DNA of 50,767 bases from Lingula anatina (taxonomy: Eukaryota > Brachiopoda > Lingulata > Lingulida > Lingulidae): positions 1 to 50,767 of the forward strand of contig NW_019776007.1 of assembly GCF_001039355.2 (NCBI RefSeq), read 5' to 3'. The notes beneath the pieces are model-generated. The model did no database searches and was not told the origin of the DNA. It worked only from the letters and a program-made list of their open reading frames with translations. The stretch's first letter is position 1; every line of letters begins with the position of its first letter. Shown in pieces: positions 10,309 through 23,500 of the stretch. The translations under genes were made by a program, and so were the position numbers.

Positions 10309-11940
10309 CAACACTGGTCAAAAAGGTTGTCCCACCCCCAGTTTCATGTGCTTTTATTTGTATATGATCACATCACAGGTGAAATTTGTTATAAATAGTG
10401 ATTTTCATTCCAGATACCATTACTAACATGATTAGTGGAACAGAAAATACAAACTAGCGGTGAATATATCAATATTTAATACCATTTAATCACATTTAAT
10501 ACATGTACCCCCGTAAATCCGACGTTTCACTGTGATTTTCACAGAGGTAAAAAAATGTCCATTTTATTGAATAGACACCACCAAATGTCACCAAATTTAC
10601 AGACATTTAGCATTTAGGGTGTGCTCGTTAAAGGTCACGTGTATATTAGCGTTTGTGTTTACCGCGTACTGTAATTACCTCCTGTAGACGGCGCTGCTGC
10701 CTTCAACAAGGATAGCAATTCTGTTTTGTGGGATAATGTCCCGTGTTTCCTAAAAACCTTGCCGGAATTGGTCCGGGCTATTTAGAGTTTGGTTCTCCTC
10801 TGGATTGCACACTTCACTTCATGCCACGGGTGTTCAGTAGGTTTATTATCAGGGCTCAAAGATGGTTTCTCCAGCCTCGGAACATTGGGTTTCTGCAACA
10901 AATCCCTCAGCAGACGAGAACTGTATGTAAGTGTGCTGCCATGATGAAGCCTGGATCACCCCAGATATCCCCTCTTGCAAATGGAATGAGGTATCAATGG
11001 GTAATGTTAGGTTCAGTGACCCCAGAACTACCAGAACTTGGTCAACCATCATTAGGAACAAGTTGGTTCTGATGAAAAAACAAAGTAATTCTTGTATGCC
11101 TTCGTTGGTCAAGTTAGGGCCCATATACATGTTGCAGAAAGCTTTTTGGAAGGTGTGTGCAGGATAATATCGCCTGAGGTGTCAGGTCAGTCCACGTTTG
11201 GCGAGAATTCCAAGCCCATGGTTTTGGGCAATTCACTGAAACATTCTCAACAAATATCTCACTCCATTTGCAAGAGGTGACTTCAGGGATACTGCAGGCG
11301 TCATCGCGGAAATGCACTTGCTCACAGTTCTCGTCTGCTGAGTGATTTGTTGCAGAAACCCAATGTTCTTAGGATGGGGCAACCATCGTTGAGCCCTGAT
11401 ATTAACCCTACTAAGCATCTGTGACATGAAATAAAGTATGTAATGCAAAGGAGAAACAAATTCCTAATGATCTGGACCGACTCCCCCAAGCTCTTTAGGA
11501 AAAATGGGACAATATCCCACAAAACAGAATTGTTATCCTTCGTGAAGGCAGGCCGCCCCGCCTACAGGAGATAATTACAGCTCGCGGTAGACGCACACGC
11601 TATAAGACACGTGACCTTTAACGAGCACACCCTAATGCTAAATGTCTGTAAATCTGGTGACATTTGGTGGTGTCTATTCAATAAAATGGACATTTTTTTA
11701 CCTCTGTGAAAATCACAGTGAAACGTCGGATTTACGGGGGTACATGTATTAAATGTGATTAAATGGTATTAAATATTGATTTATTCACCGCTAGTTTGTA
11801 TTTTCTGTTCCACTAATCATGTTAGTAATGGTATCTGGAATGAAAATCACTATTTATAACAAATTTCACCTGTGATGTGATCATATACAAATAAAAGCAC
11901 ATGATACTGAAGGTGGGACAACCTTTTTGACCAATGTTTG
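10309..11940. mobile_element. Palindromic (foldback) Tc1/mariner-type element
   Basis: TA dinucleotides flank the element (10,307-10,308 and 11,941-11,942). The ends are inverted: CAACACTGGTCAAAAAGGTT on the left, and the complement of CAAACATTGGTCAAAAAGG on the right. The symmetry does not stop at short ends: from 10,309 inward to about 11,000 the left arm is the reverse complement of the right arm (about 11,250-11,940). Each arm carries a decayed 3' half of a transposase gene pointing outward. In the right arm, 11,330-11,420 reads as a Tc1-type catalytic stretch with LSPDINPTKHL (compare SPDLNPIEHLW), interrupted by a stop and followed by relics of the C-terminus. No complete transposase is present. 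It probably arose from two head-to-head copies. Confidence 0.8.
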
Positions 11941-12238
11941 TATAAACATGTGTGTGTGTGGGACCTTCCCTTTTACTTGTGCGGGGCCTCTTTTCTTATC
12001 CCGGGCCCCACATTACGTTAAATGACCCTGTATAATAGAACCCCAGGGGTTGGGCACTATGGGCTCAAATCTTTGGACAACGCTATCTGTAAAACTGCTA
12101 CAGAGATTACCAGTTTAAAGACTGCAGTCTGCACACGGAAAAAAATGAAACGACTCCATGTTGTATCTTAACAGAATATATTTTAATAAACTAAAAGTTA
12201 CATGGTACAAGCATGGTCATTTCCAAGCTTCAATCAAT

Positions 12239-12248
12239 CTCTTCTCAG

Positions 12249-12301
<53 letters not shown>
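12239..12301. repeat. (CT)n microsatellite
   Basis: A pyrimidine tract of CT units, slightly interrupted at its left end, lies in the spacer between the two VWD units. Confidence 0.95.
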
Positions 12302-12302
<1 letters not shown>

Positions 12303-12539
12303 GTCCCTCTTAAGATTTAAAGTTCACATATTTTTATGCTTAACTTTATCAATTAAATTGTAAATCACATAACTTATAAACAGATTGGTTACTTCAAACA
12401 CAAGCCCACCCATTCATGGTGGGCACTCCTAAAAACCTTATGTAATCAAGCTGTAACAGATTACTAGCTTGAAACGAACGACATTAAAATTCGAACTGCT
12501 TCTGAAGTTACTAAGACAGGGTTCCCATTCCTAGATCGA

Positions 12540-12790
12540 TCTAACAGGATCTAACTATCCAAAATATACCTGTATAGCAGAACACCTTCATACCTGTATA
12601 CTAGTACAACAAATAACAACTTTACATAGTCCCTTATAAAATAAGATTTAAAATCACTGTGTAATGATAAAATTCTCACCGATTAACAACTAGATAAGTG
12701 CTTCTCAAATTTCTTTACACAACCATACATTAGGGTAGCATTAAAAGCAAATTCATGAGGCCAGTTTTCAGCAAACTACTGTTGCAGACG
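12540..12790. repeat. Duplication-border segment, homologous to 33,235-33,490
   Basis: About 250 bases match 33,235-33,490 in the same order and orientation: CTATCCAAAATATAYCTGTATA, then ACTTTACAYWGYCCCTTAT, then CCGATTAACAACTAGATAAG (20 bases), then GAGGCCAGTTT and CAGCAAA. The match stops near 12,790/33,490. It sits at the end of unit 1 just before the copy-2 flank, and again at the end of unit 2 just before the aminopeptidase. This is what a tandem duplication border would look like. No coding potential is seen. Confidence 0.75.
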
Positions 12791-12865
12791 TTTCGATTTC
12801 CGTTTGCACTGATCACGTCTAAACTCGCTCCTAGCAGCGTCTTTTGTGAGATCTATAAATCTTTC

Positions 12866-14498
12866 TTTTTTTGTCGATTAAGTATTTGACATTCCCTTAT
12901 TTGGCAATCTCTTAATGCATTAGCTCACGCCTTCTAAAACTTGATATTTAAAGCTTTTCATTACGTCCAGTCCACCTGTTATCAACATACTGGAAATATA
13001 CTTTTTAGATTGTGCAATCAACCAACCAAAAAATAAATATATTTTTCGCCATTTCTTATTACAAACTACAACCATCGTGCAATTTTTTACTTCAAGGAGA
13101 AATTTAACTTGTATCCAATACCTTTCTACCGTACCTTTTGTTTATTTGAATTTAACATCAAACTTCTAATTTGCGGTTAATGAAACCGTTACTTTAAACT
13201 TTATAGCAGCTTGATTTAATGATTTATGTATAAAATATAAATATGCTCATGTAATGTTGAGCACTTGACAAGTTGGTTAAATTAAAATTTCTCCTGGTTC
13301 GTTGCCGACCTGCTGTGTATTTCATTTGCAAGCACGTTGTGAATGTGTATTTTTCAAAGATCAGCTAAATTCCTGTCTACTTAACATGGAAGTTTATGTG
13401 GTTTATCTTGGGGTAATATTTGATATTCACGTCCTTGAAATAACTGAAGTGTTGAAATTTTTTTTGATTATAAGATGCTGATTTATATCTATGGGATTGA
13501 ATTGCAAATTTGTAAGATGAGAGTTTCGAAAACAAGTCAATAAATCTATTTGTCTGCGTGAAAAAACAGGGATGTCAAATTAACGAAAAACATGGATTCT
13601 ACTCAGACAACGTTTTATACGGTATGTTGAATACGGCTTAATTAGTATTCAACGCTGCGGACTGAATGTTCACATGACGCAGCAGTAGATCCGAGGGTGG
13701 GGGGGGGGGGGGGGGGCACCACGGACCTGTACGTGTCCACCCCTGAAGCTGCGGAGGTATCCTTTATCTCCATTCTCCCTGTTCCCCAGATATAAACTGG
13801 TATATATATCGGAAAAAAACGAAACGAAACAAAAAAGCAACTTCTACCTATGTGACTTGCATATTATTGTAAGAATGTCCTCGGCTGTTGGTTTACATTT
13901 GCCAAATAAAGGCAATTTGTTCTTATCCTTCTGCCCTTTCCCCCTTCGATATGCCACTGTACGGTATCTACCCAGACAACGTTTGATTCAGCTCGTTGGG
14001 TTTGCCTGGAGGGCGTGATAAACACTTCACAATTATGAATCAATAAAAGAACAACTGTACTTTACCAAGGACAAGTGAGTATTACAGTATACAATTTGTG
14101 TCTAAAAGGGAAAGTAACTAGTGTTTTCAAGAACTAAGTGGATAAACCACACAGAAACACACGGAAATTGGCATTTTAAAATTTCAGTATATTATTTAAC
14201 CGAAATTTACTTCTGGTTATTGTAGCTGGTAGTACACTACTGTTCTGACTCGGTAGCTTTTATTTACGGTGGTCGCTAAGTGATACTTCATGTCCCTTGA
14301 AAATGTTAAAATCAATGAATGTAAATACATTGATGAAAAATATTCCAAGAGTACCATAAACAAAAACCATCATCTTAACTGATGTTGATTAGTTATGTTA
14401 ACTAGGTAATTTACTTGATAACAAACTTTCAATTTTTGCAAACGCCTATCATATATCAAACCGGCCAGAATTGGATATCAAGATCACTTGATTTTTTG
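12866..14498 (+). repeat. 5' flank of the second VWD gene, collinear with 1-1924
   Basis: There is no gene. The segment repeats the upstream flank of the first VWD gene with small indels. A run of 18 G at 13,699-13,716 is private to this copy and could form a G-quadruplex. The collinearity continues without a break into the conserved core promoter. Confidence 0.75.
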
Positions 14499-14556
14499 CG
14501 CAGTTCAGCAAACGTATAAATACACAGTGTCGGCGATGAAAAACATATCCAGGCCT
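14499..14556 (+). promoter_or_regulatory. Core promoter with TATA box, VWD gene 2
   Basis: TATAAATA lies at 14,515-14,522, 58 bases before the ATG. The surrounding 58 bases match the first gene's promoter exactly, while the following leader differs by a few bases (GGACATGGTAGTCAAA against GAAAACGGCAGCCCAA). Both copies are therefore likely to share expression control. Confidence 0.75.
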
Positions 14557-14572
14557 GGACATGGTAGTCAAA

Positions 14573-17500
14573 ATGGGTAAGTGCTATAATTATTTTATGG
14601 TGGCCATGTACTGTAGGTACGTAGAATCAGCTGTAAGGTGGAAATAAATACTTCTTTGTGCTTTAAGCGAACAATTTTAAGAACAGCTCTAGCCCTGCCG
14701 TCAATAGAGTTCAGTTTAAAATATACCCATATTTTGATTCATAGATTTCAGTTAGATTGAATTATTATTATTTATTATTATTATTATTATTGACTTTGGG
14801 TGTGGTCATCTGGGGGATATATTCAGCTCGAAACTGGGATCATTGACCTACGACTGAATAAGACTATCCAGTAGAGTGTATTTCAGTATAACTTTACCAA
14901 ATATTACTTCATGGTATGAGTCTATGAGTTATGATTAGATATAACAAATTAGACTTATATTTTAAATATCTTTGGATAAAAGTCAAAGTTTGCTTTATTG
15001 ATCACTGAAAGGTGTTATCATGACGTAACTCAAATATTCCTCCTTTTTGTGCAGGAACCGTATGGCTTTCAGTTGGTGTTGTAGTTCTCTTGAGTCTTCT
15101 CGTGACGACAGAGGCTCTCACACAAGAACAACTTGGTGAGTATTTACGATGGCAATGGAATAAAGAATATAAATACTTTTGGTCATTTGTTTGTATTTTT
15201 TCTTGGGTTAATACACCAAATTGTCACATTTGGCCTATTTACAGGCCAGTTTCATAGAAATTAGTAGATTTGTTAATGATCTCCACAACTTTTATGTTAA
15301 AATTTGAGTTTTGGCACCATTTGAAAGGAAAAGTTGTTTTGACAAGACATACATTTACTTCTACTTTTAGATTTCATATGCTCAGAGGGTTCATCAGATC
15401 AGTACTATTTTGCCCATCCGCTGAGCTGTAAACGTTTCATCCAGTGTGACACATCTCGCACGGGGTTTGACATGCCGTGTGCCGATTACAATTGCTGGAA
15501 CCAAGACCTCCTCACTCAAGACTATTGCAGTAACGTGGACTGCCGCCCCGGTAGGTGACCATTTGTTCGTTATTATCTGTAGTTTTAATGCACTTTCACG
15601 TTTTGTAATCCTTTACTTTTGGAATAATTTTCTTTTCAGCATTTTCTAACTTTAACTGAATAAATTCCATTTTTAGACGGCATGGGGGTAAGTTTTTTTT
15701 AGAAATGAATTACACACTTGCCTTCCTCTGTTGTGAGAAGGTTTATTTTTTGCCATTTATTTACGTTAAAAAGACCATAAATGTGTAAAATTCTAAGGGC
15801 GTGGCATGTGTTTACTTTGCAGAAAGATGCTGCTGTTATGTTGTGGGGGATCCACACTATCACACATATGATGACAATTCAATCCATTTTCAAGGTGAGG
15901 TACTGCAAATTAAACTACTCTAGATAGCTGGAAACATTCTACAAAACAATACAGATAGTCATACATATATAATTTAACAGGGGATTGCGTGCGACGTTGC
16001 CACATATATATTATATACATACCTAGGGATGTTATGTGACCGTGGCGATATGATGATCACTGAAGCCTGTCCATTTAGACAAGCTTCAGTGAAGATCGAG
16101 GGCAACCTCGAGCCGCTACCCAAAAATATCTCGCTTCACTCGACATTTCTGCGTAGCGTCTCTCGGAAAACTCGGATATAACCTCGACATAGTCTAGTAT
16201 TTCACGACTACATCTTGGTTAAACCAGTCGAGGTCTCTGAAATGATGGAAGTCAAAGACAGATTGATCATGAGACCTTCTTGGCATCAAGAGAATAGTGA
16301 TGTTGCTTGCGTTATATATCTACCGGTAGACAAATTTAAAATCTCTCACACTCTTCAAAAATTAGCATAATCATTTCACATTTAACAATTATTATTTATA
16401 ATTTTACTACACTAAGTCATATCACATGGATATGGTTTGAAAACAGGAATTAGTTTACATTTAAGCCACACATGCGTACAAATTATTTGTAAATCTATAA
16501 CTTTTTAACGAGGGTTGTGTTATTTACCCTTTGTATTTAAGCTGTTCATTCTTCCTCTTTATCAGATATATCAGTAAAAATCAAATATTTCCCCCTTTGA
16601 ACTTGTAATTACATGTAGCATGCTCCATGCTCTGAAACCAGCACATGTATACTCCGAAACCGCCTCGTAGTAAAAAATGTCACCAAAAAGTAGAAATATT
16701 ACTCCTGTGGCCTTGAAATAAACATCCGTTTGATTTTGACTATATTCCGTAACCGCCTCGTCGTCAGAAATAACAATAAAAACTAGCATTATTACTCCCG
16801 TGAACTTGTAATACACATCCGTTTGTTTTTGACTATATTCCGAAACCGCCTCGTTGTCAGAAATATCACCAAAAAGTAAATTTCTTTCTCCTTTGCACTT
16901 GTGAAAAAATAGTTTGACTCATTCCGGTCCGACGCTCCTTGTTTATCAGAAATGTCACTTAAAAGTAGCCTTGGGACCTTTTTCTGCAGCAGGTTCTGCT
17001 AGGTGTGGCTCAGCTGAGACGCGCATGGTCAGTGTCGACGATTGATTAAATACTTTTCACGCCAGTTGAACGTCCATGACAAGTATTTAGCAATAATTGA
17101 CCAAATTGGGCAGACATTACGTAAGAATTTGGCGGGAGGTGACCAGCGCATGTGGACGAGTTTATTTCATATAACATCCCTAGAGCGTGATATAGGGTCA
17201 TTTTATTCGGTTTAATTTTAATTTATTTATCGGTTTAATCGGTTTTATTTATCGGTTTAATTTTAAATAATTTTAATTTGGCGGGAGGTGACCAGCGCTA
17301 GAGGTGTTCATGGCATATATCGCGAGAGGGTGACAGCGTATTATCTCACACTTATCACTTGTCTCTTCGATTCGAATTCTGCCACACAACCGTATAACCA
17401 ATGGGCCTAATGTGTGATACAACATGAGTATGCATAATTAAGTCTTAATGATTTTGAAATGTGATATGTCCCCCTAAAAGGTGAATGCAGGTACACCATC

Positions 17501-20500
17501 ACCGAGACGTGTTTCGATCCGGCAGTCCACCCGGAACTTACAGAGTTTACCATTGAAGGAATCAATTACGTGGATCCCAATTTTAACACGGGTCGTTCTT
17601 GGCCAAAGGAAATCTACATTGATGTTTTTGAAATGAAATTCAAGCTTGATCAAGGAGACCCAGCGCCTGGATTAGCAGGTCCATCCGGCCCACCGAAAGC
17701 TTTTAAGTTTGTGGTAAGCATAAAAAACAGCTTTTAAACAAACATGTGGCCAAATAAAGTAAACCTGCTTAAATGAATAGTTCATGTAAAAATATTACAA
17801 TCACCGGGGCCTATCCATTTATGGGACCACGAGTGCAGCAGCAGCATATGTACTGACGCAGTTGTCAATATGGTGTAAATAGTACCTTCCAAAAGTGTTA
17901 TTTATAAGTTACATATTGAAAGGATGACAAGAATCCATATATAGTTGTACATAATTTATTACACCCACAGTGTTGCAGTCCATTTTTATGTCAAAGTGTA
18001 ACCACCATCATATCCTAAAATCAGATGTCGGCTGGGAATCAACTTTGTCAGTCATTTTCTCAAAAACGCTGTACTTTTTTACCTTTGTAAAAATTGCAGT
18101 ATGTGGAAGAATAATATAACCAGAAACAATCAGGCAGATTATTATTGATTGCCTGAAACTGGCCATAGATACACGGTTTGAAATCAAAGTAGGAAAGAAG
18201 TCGTCCAATACTCACACGCACACATGTTAAGATACTTCATGGTGTATTACCACTTCATAAGATAAATGCTCTGATTTTACTGTCAAATCGACTTCACAGG
18301 ATAAAATGCGACTTCATCTCCACATGAAATATTGCCTGCGACTTCATGGGATAATGGTGAAAAAGTACCTATTGTTGGCCCAACGTTATGAGAGAGAACG
18401 TTTTTGAAATATAATGTTTTTCTACTGTAAATATTATCCAACATAGGTCAACTGTACGTTTTAATTTACTTGTATGACTGAACAGGGTTACTTAGGTGGT
18501 ATTGGATGCATGTTTTGAGCATATGTAGGTGAGGATCCAGTATTTCTAAAAATCAGTACATTATGGGAGATTATGGTCAACGTCCAGACCCCCTAGGCCC
18601 TCCCTTCCCAGATTTGCTTGATACATAAAACTACTGGATCAGGTAAACCAGGCTATGAAAACATAATTTACGCGTAGTTTACTGGATTATAAGATGGATA
18701 AATAAACAAATAGGAAACATTTTTTAAAGATAAATAAATAGATAATAGTGTTGAAAAAGAAGCAGAGAAGGTACATGTATATAATTGTGCACTACAGCCT
18801 TCTTGATCAAGTCGCGCCCCACTCTGAAAAAAATAATTATTCCATGAGGAAAAAACGCGCAGGTGTAATGCGTCTGTCTGTTTACGTCTGTCCCTTGGTT
18901 TCCGAGAGGCTCTGTTCTGGTCTTACACCTGTTAATGTCCATCATGGCGTGATCAAACGTGTTCCCGAAATGTGCCCTTGGCTGGCTCTCATTTGACCCG
19001 AAAGTATTATCTGCGGCTTAGGTCTACTTAGGTCTACTTGTTGACCTGCGAGATCAACAGGCTTGTAGATTGATATTTATTCAGAATAAATTGATGAATT
19101 GAAAGAGTTAAGTTGCTAAGTAACTTATATTACGTATGATTGCTTATTTCTTTTGTACTTACACCTCACCCGAGCACTCGTAATTGATACCCTGTTACTT
19201 GGTTTTAATGTGAAAGATAAGAGCGTAAATTAACTACAGCACACTACAGCCTGGGGAGTCATTCCTTAAGATAGTTGTAAAGCCGCATTTTGAAAACCAA
19301 AGAAATACGTGATAACGCAATCTGCGACTATAACGCATTTAGCAACCAATTTCTTTAAAGTAACTGGATCTATTTGAAGTAATTTAGAGATAGAGTCGGG
19401 ATGGGAACGGGGTTGCCTTGACATCATAGGCTGAATCTGGTGCCTGTCCCCGGGGTGGATGATTTATATTTTATACATATAACAATTTCTGTTATCTCCC
19501 CCAAGCACACAACAATCAGTTTTTTATTGGATTCCTTGACCTACATTCAAGCACTCAGCTCTCCAGTGCTGTGTGCTGACCTTTTCTTTTTCAAATTACT
19601 TAAGGGCCCATTCACAATCATAATGACAGTTGCAGAGCCGCATTTTGCAACTGAACGCATTTTGCAACTGAAACGCCTTTTGCACCCAAAGAAAATCGTG
19701 AAAACGAGTTTTGCAACTGCAATGCATTTTGCAACCAGGGTTTTTTATATGTCCCTAAAACGGTGTGAAGTACGGGGTGTGGTTGTCCCACAGGGTGGTT
19801 GATTGTAATTTTTACATCGTTATATCTGCTATCTACCCGTAGATCTTTAGTAGTGTGACTTTGCAGTCCTTTGGGGTGGGATATTTTTTATATCGTTGTT
19901 ACTGTTATCCTCTAGTCATTAAAGTGAGGAACATGAGACGTTGGGGATATTTAAACTTGCCATTAGGGATGTGCACGTGTCCTTCGGATTTTTGGTGACT
20001 ATGGGTGTTGCCGTCCCTAGGGGTTGTTGATTATTAACTTTTAATTGTATTTTCTGCTATATACCCATAGGTCTTTAGGTTGAAGCAACTAAAATGTAGG
20101 GGTGTGCATAGGTACATGGTTTTTTTTTTGTTTTTTTGTTTTTTTTTGTGACCTGGGGTGTGGCTGTCCCTGGGGATGTTTGACTAATATATTACCGTAA
20201 TTTATTTCATCTTCTCCTAGACCATTCGAATTAGGAACACGAGTCTTTGGTGCATAAGTGGGCTACATGGGAATTTTAGTGTGACTTGAGGTGTGGCCGT
20301 ACCTAGGGGGTTGGGTGATTAGTGGTTTGTCAGACAATGAAGCTTATTCCATATATTGCAGTTAAGTCAGATTCCTTGCAGAGTTGAACCGACCCAGCTA
20401 GTGGATCTGAAGGCGGTCTTCGAGTTAGGAAGGAAGGGGAAATGCAGAGAAAGCAGCTGACAGTACTTAATAACAGACCTTCAGTCGTATTCTTGAATAT

Positions 20501-23500
20501 AGGTCAAGTTAATTAAAACCCATTCAAGACCCCATAATCTCAGGAATCTTACACCCCATTTCCATAGATTTTTAGATCGATCTATCCCTGTGGGGAGTCT
20601 CACTAGATTACTGTCAGCTTGGCCGGCTTAAGCGTCTGTCCCGCCTACTAAAAGCTGTCAGGGGGTAATTAACTATGGTGTCCGCTCGGCTGACTGCAAT
20701 TTAGCCTGAACCCCCAGGGAGTTAGGTCGATCTAAAACTTAATCTTTAGATCGATCTAAATCTCTGGGAAAGCACCCCTAGGGTCCAAGTCCCGTTGTCC
20801 TTTAACATAAAACACACATGTTAATTACTGCTCTTGGGTAATAAACATTTTTGTTTTGTATTAAGACACAACAGCAGTTAAACGCTAGGATTCCTGATCG
20901 AGTGTGTGGGGCCTTGAATTAGTTTTTAATTGGATTCCCTGACCTATATTTATGCATATGGTTGGAAGTCTATTCAGTTCTGTATGTGCTTCTGCTGTTC
21001 TCTACATTTCTCAAGGACCCATGCACATTCACTAAAAATGATGGACATAGTGAGATAAAGACATAGATTAAGATACAAAGAGAGAGAGATGGAGAGAGAG
21101 AGAGAACAGGAACCAAAGTTTACAGTCAGCCAAATAAATCATGTAGCAGAAACTATACCTGCCTGTCTCAGTTGTCTTACTAGTGAAAAGCAAATCAAAG
21201 AACCTGAATAACCAACGGACATGGGGTTTATACAGTGTTGTTATCTGACGTTGATACAACGTTATTATTTGACGTTGATCCAACTTTCAAATCCAATGTT
21301 AATCCAACGTCTTGTCAACTTTGAAGTCAACATTGTTTCAACGTTGAAACAACATGATTTTGCCCGCTGGGTTCACACTATTTATTGACCAAGAAAAAAT
21401 TCTGGTTGCAAAATGCGTTCCGGTTGAAAAATGTCTTTTTCACGCTTTTGTTTGGTTGCAAAATGCGGCTCTACACCAGTTTTACGAATCCCCAGCATTT
21501 CATTCTCCCCGACATCTATCTGGACAGTTGACCGTTTCAAATCACTCAGATTTCAGATTTTCCACCTTAAACGATTTCATTACGTATATAGGCCAAGGGG
21601 TCTATCTTTTTTAAACGACCGAGACATTTTATGCTGCATATCAAGAGAAAAGATTATTTTGACAGCTTGTTATTGCAAGTCATAACATTTATGTCATAGT
21701 TACATAAGAGATACTTCTATAACACGAACTAGAAAAGCACTCCGAGAGCGTAGACCTTCGCCAAGGCAACAATTCTTTATTATTATTCATTATTGATTGG
21801 TTATTGATCCGGATCACCACCAAAAACTAATCACTTCTAAGTTAACCCATTTCTGACCTACCCTGAAAATTCCATCAAAATCGGTCCATAACTTTTTGAA
21901 TTATGTTGATGACAAACATATGTTGATGACAAACAAACAAACAGACAGACAGACAGACAGACAGGGGTGAAAACATAACCTCCTCGGCGGAGGTAATAAT
22001 GGAATAGAGGGTTTGTTAAAGATATCAATGTACACCTAATGTGGAGCAAAATTAAAATCTCTCTGCCTATAGTAGAGTTCTCTACCTACAATGGAAAGAC
22101 ATACATTCTTGCTACTGTGTACTAACCACATCTATAAACCTGCGCCGTCAATCAAATCACACATGTCCTAGTTTAAAGGCAGGTAATGTGTTTATTTATA
22201 GACTTGGTTTGTCTTATACATGTAGTGCCTTAAACCCGCCATGATTCAACGTCCAAATATTGTCAGTTTTAAATCGTCCTGAAATCAGAAAAATCTCAAA
22301 ACTAAATGGGTAAAACAAAAAACTAGCTTATGCTTTCCGTCACAGGACCGGAGCTCTTGAAATAAAGTACATTATTTATAGAAGTTAATCTCACGGGTAT
22401 CTACGATAACATCTGAAAATAACAGCTTCATTAAACTCCAACGAGATAAAATACGCACTGTTATGTGAGTGAGTAATGCTACTCCACCCCACCCCCCACA
22501 CCCCATTGCAAATACACACGTCACTCTCGAAATCATGATCTAGAATGAAACATCATATCGACCTTTACGCCTAATTTCCACATCCAACCAGAACTGAAAC
22601 ATATGTTTGGATACAATGTCCCATGAAGAGGTAATATACTATAAAGTCTCCTAAGGGTCCTTATTTTTTTAACCAATGAAGTCGCCTTCTATCATGAAGT
22701 AGTAATTCTTATCCTATGAAGTGGTAATATACTATGAAGTATCTTAACACGTATACTTTTTACCCTTGTTTCTTTGTCGCAAGTGTGAACCCTTTTGATC
22801 AAGACTGTATTCAAATATTTGAATTTGATAATTGTTTTGCCTAGAGTGGGACTATAGGGAGAGAAATTTGGTTCCGAGCACGTGATTGGCGTCACGATAT
22901 AGTAGTATATATAGGATATCGATTTAAAGGGAATTTCTCGCACACTTTTTGGTTAGAATGTCACGGAAAATCTAAACAAAATGTAAAAAATCGAGATGAA
23001 TTCAAGGCATCCAAAAGCCGTGAAACTACTTAGTAAAATAATGGTACGTTGTTCTGGATATTTTATTGAAAAAATATAGAACATTCGTCATTTGAGTAAA
23101 GTTTGTTTTGATTGTATTCTCATGTGTAGGATGATTGGGAACTAATCTTTTATGGCGGCGGCCCTATTGAAGTGTGCAATGAAGGAAGATGCGTCAGCAT
23201 ATCTCTTAATGATGACAACTTTATTGTTTTCGAATTTGACTTCGGCGTTATCATCGACTGGGGTGAACACCGCTTTACTAGACGCTATAAAGTTAACATA
23301 TGCATCCCCGGGACATACAGAGGAATGTTGTGTGGTATGTGTGGCACCTGCAATGGGGATAAGGACGATGACTTTTCTCTGAAGGACGGGACGTATGTGG
23401 GCGATCTTTATGACAGTTCGTCCTGGGCAGTAATCCAGGGCATGTACGACCAGATCGGAGAGAGTTGGCTGGTTCCTGATCCCAGTCTCGGACCGGAGTA

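Larger units (their letters stand above)
19505..21485. repeat. Repeated blocks within the 4.5-kb element
   Basis: Block 19,515-19,630 (TTATTGGATTCCTTGACCTA to AGGGCCCATTCACA) is repeated directly at 20,920-21,040. The adjacent TTGCAACTGNNNNGCATTTTGCAAC series at 19,630-19,740 reappears inverted at 21,395-21,475 (GGTTGCAAAATGCG). The pattern suggests an older inserted element with its own ends nested in the larger one. Confidence 0.5.
18224..22752. mobile_element. 4.5-kb DNA transposon-like element in intron 5 of VWD gene 2
   Basis: The ends are long inverted repeats: TGTTAAGATACTTCAT, then ATTACCACTTCATARGATAA, at 18,225-18,266 and, inverted, at about 22,709-22,750. Each end carries about five spaced copies of a subterminal motif ACTTCATRGGATAA (left 18,224-18,355, right 22,620-22,750). 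Removing it leaves an intron of about 0.9 kb, close to the 705 bases in the paralog. No long open frame survives, so it is non-autonomous or decayed. Nested inside are a degenerate tandem array, a small MITE, a purine microsatellite, a CAACGTTGA-rich repeat and a SINE-like repeat. The superfamily is not recognised. Confidence 0.65.

Noticed and set aside
10743-11522. Many overlapping open frames of 60-109 codons on both strands.
   Set aside because: They are shadows of the palindromic Tc1-type element; the actual transposase frame is broken.
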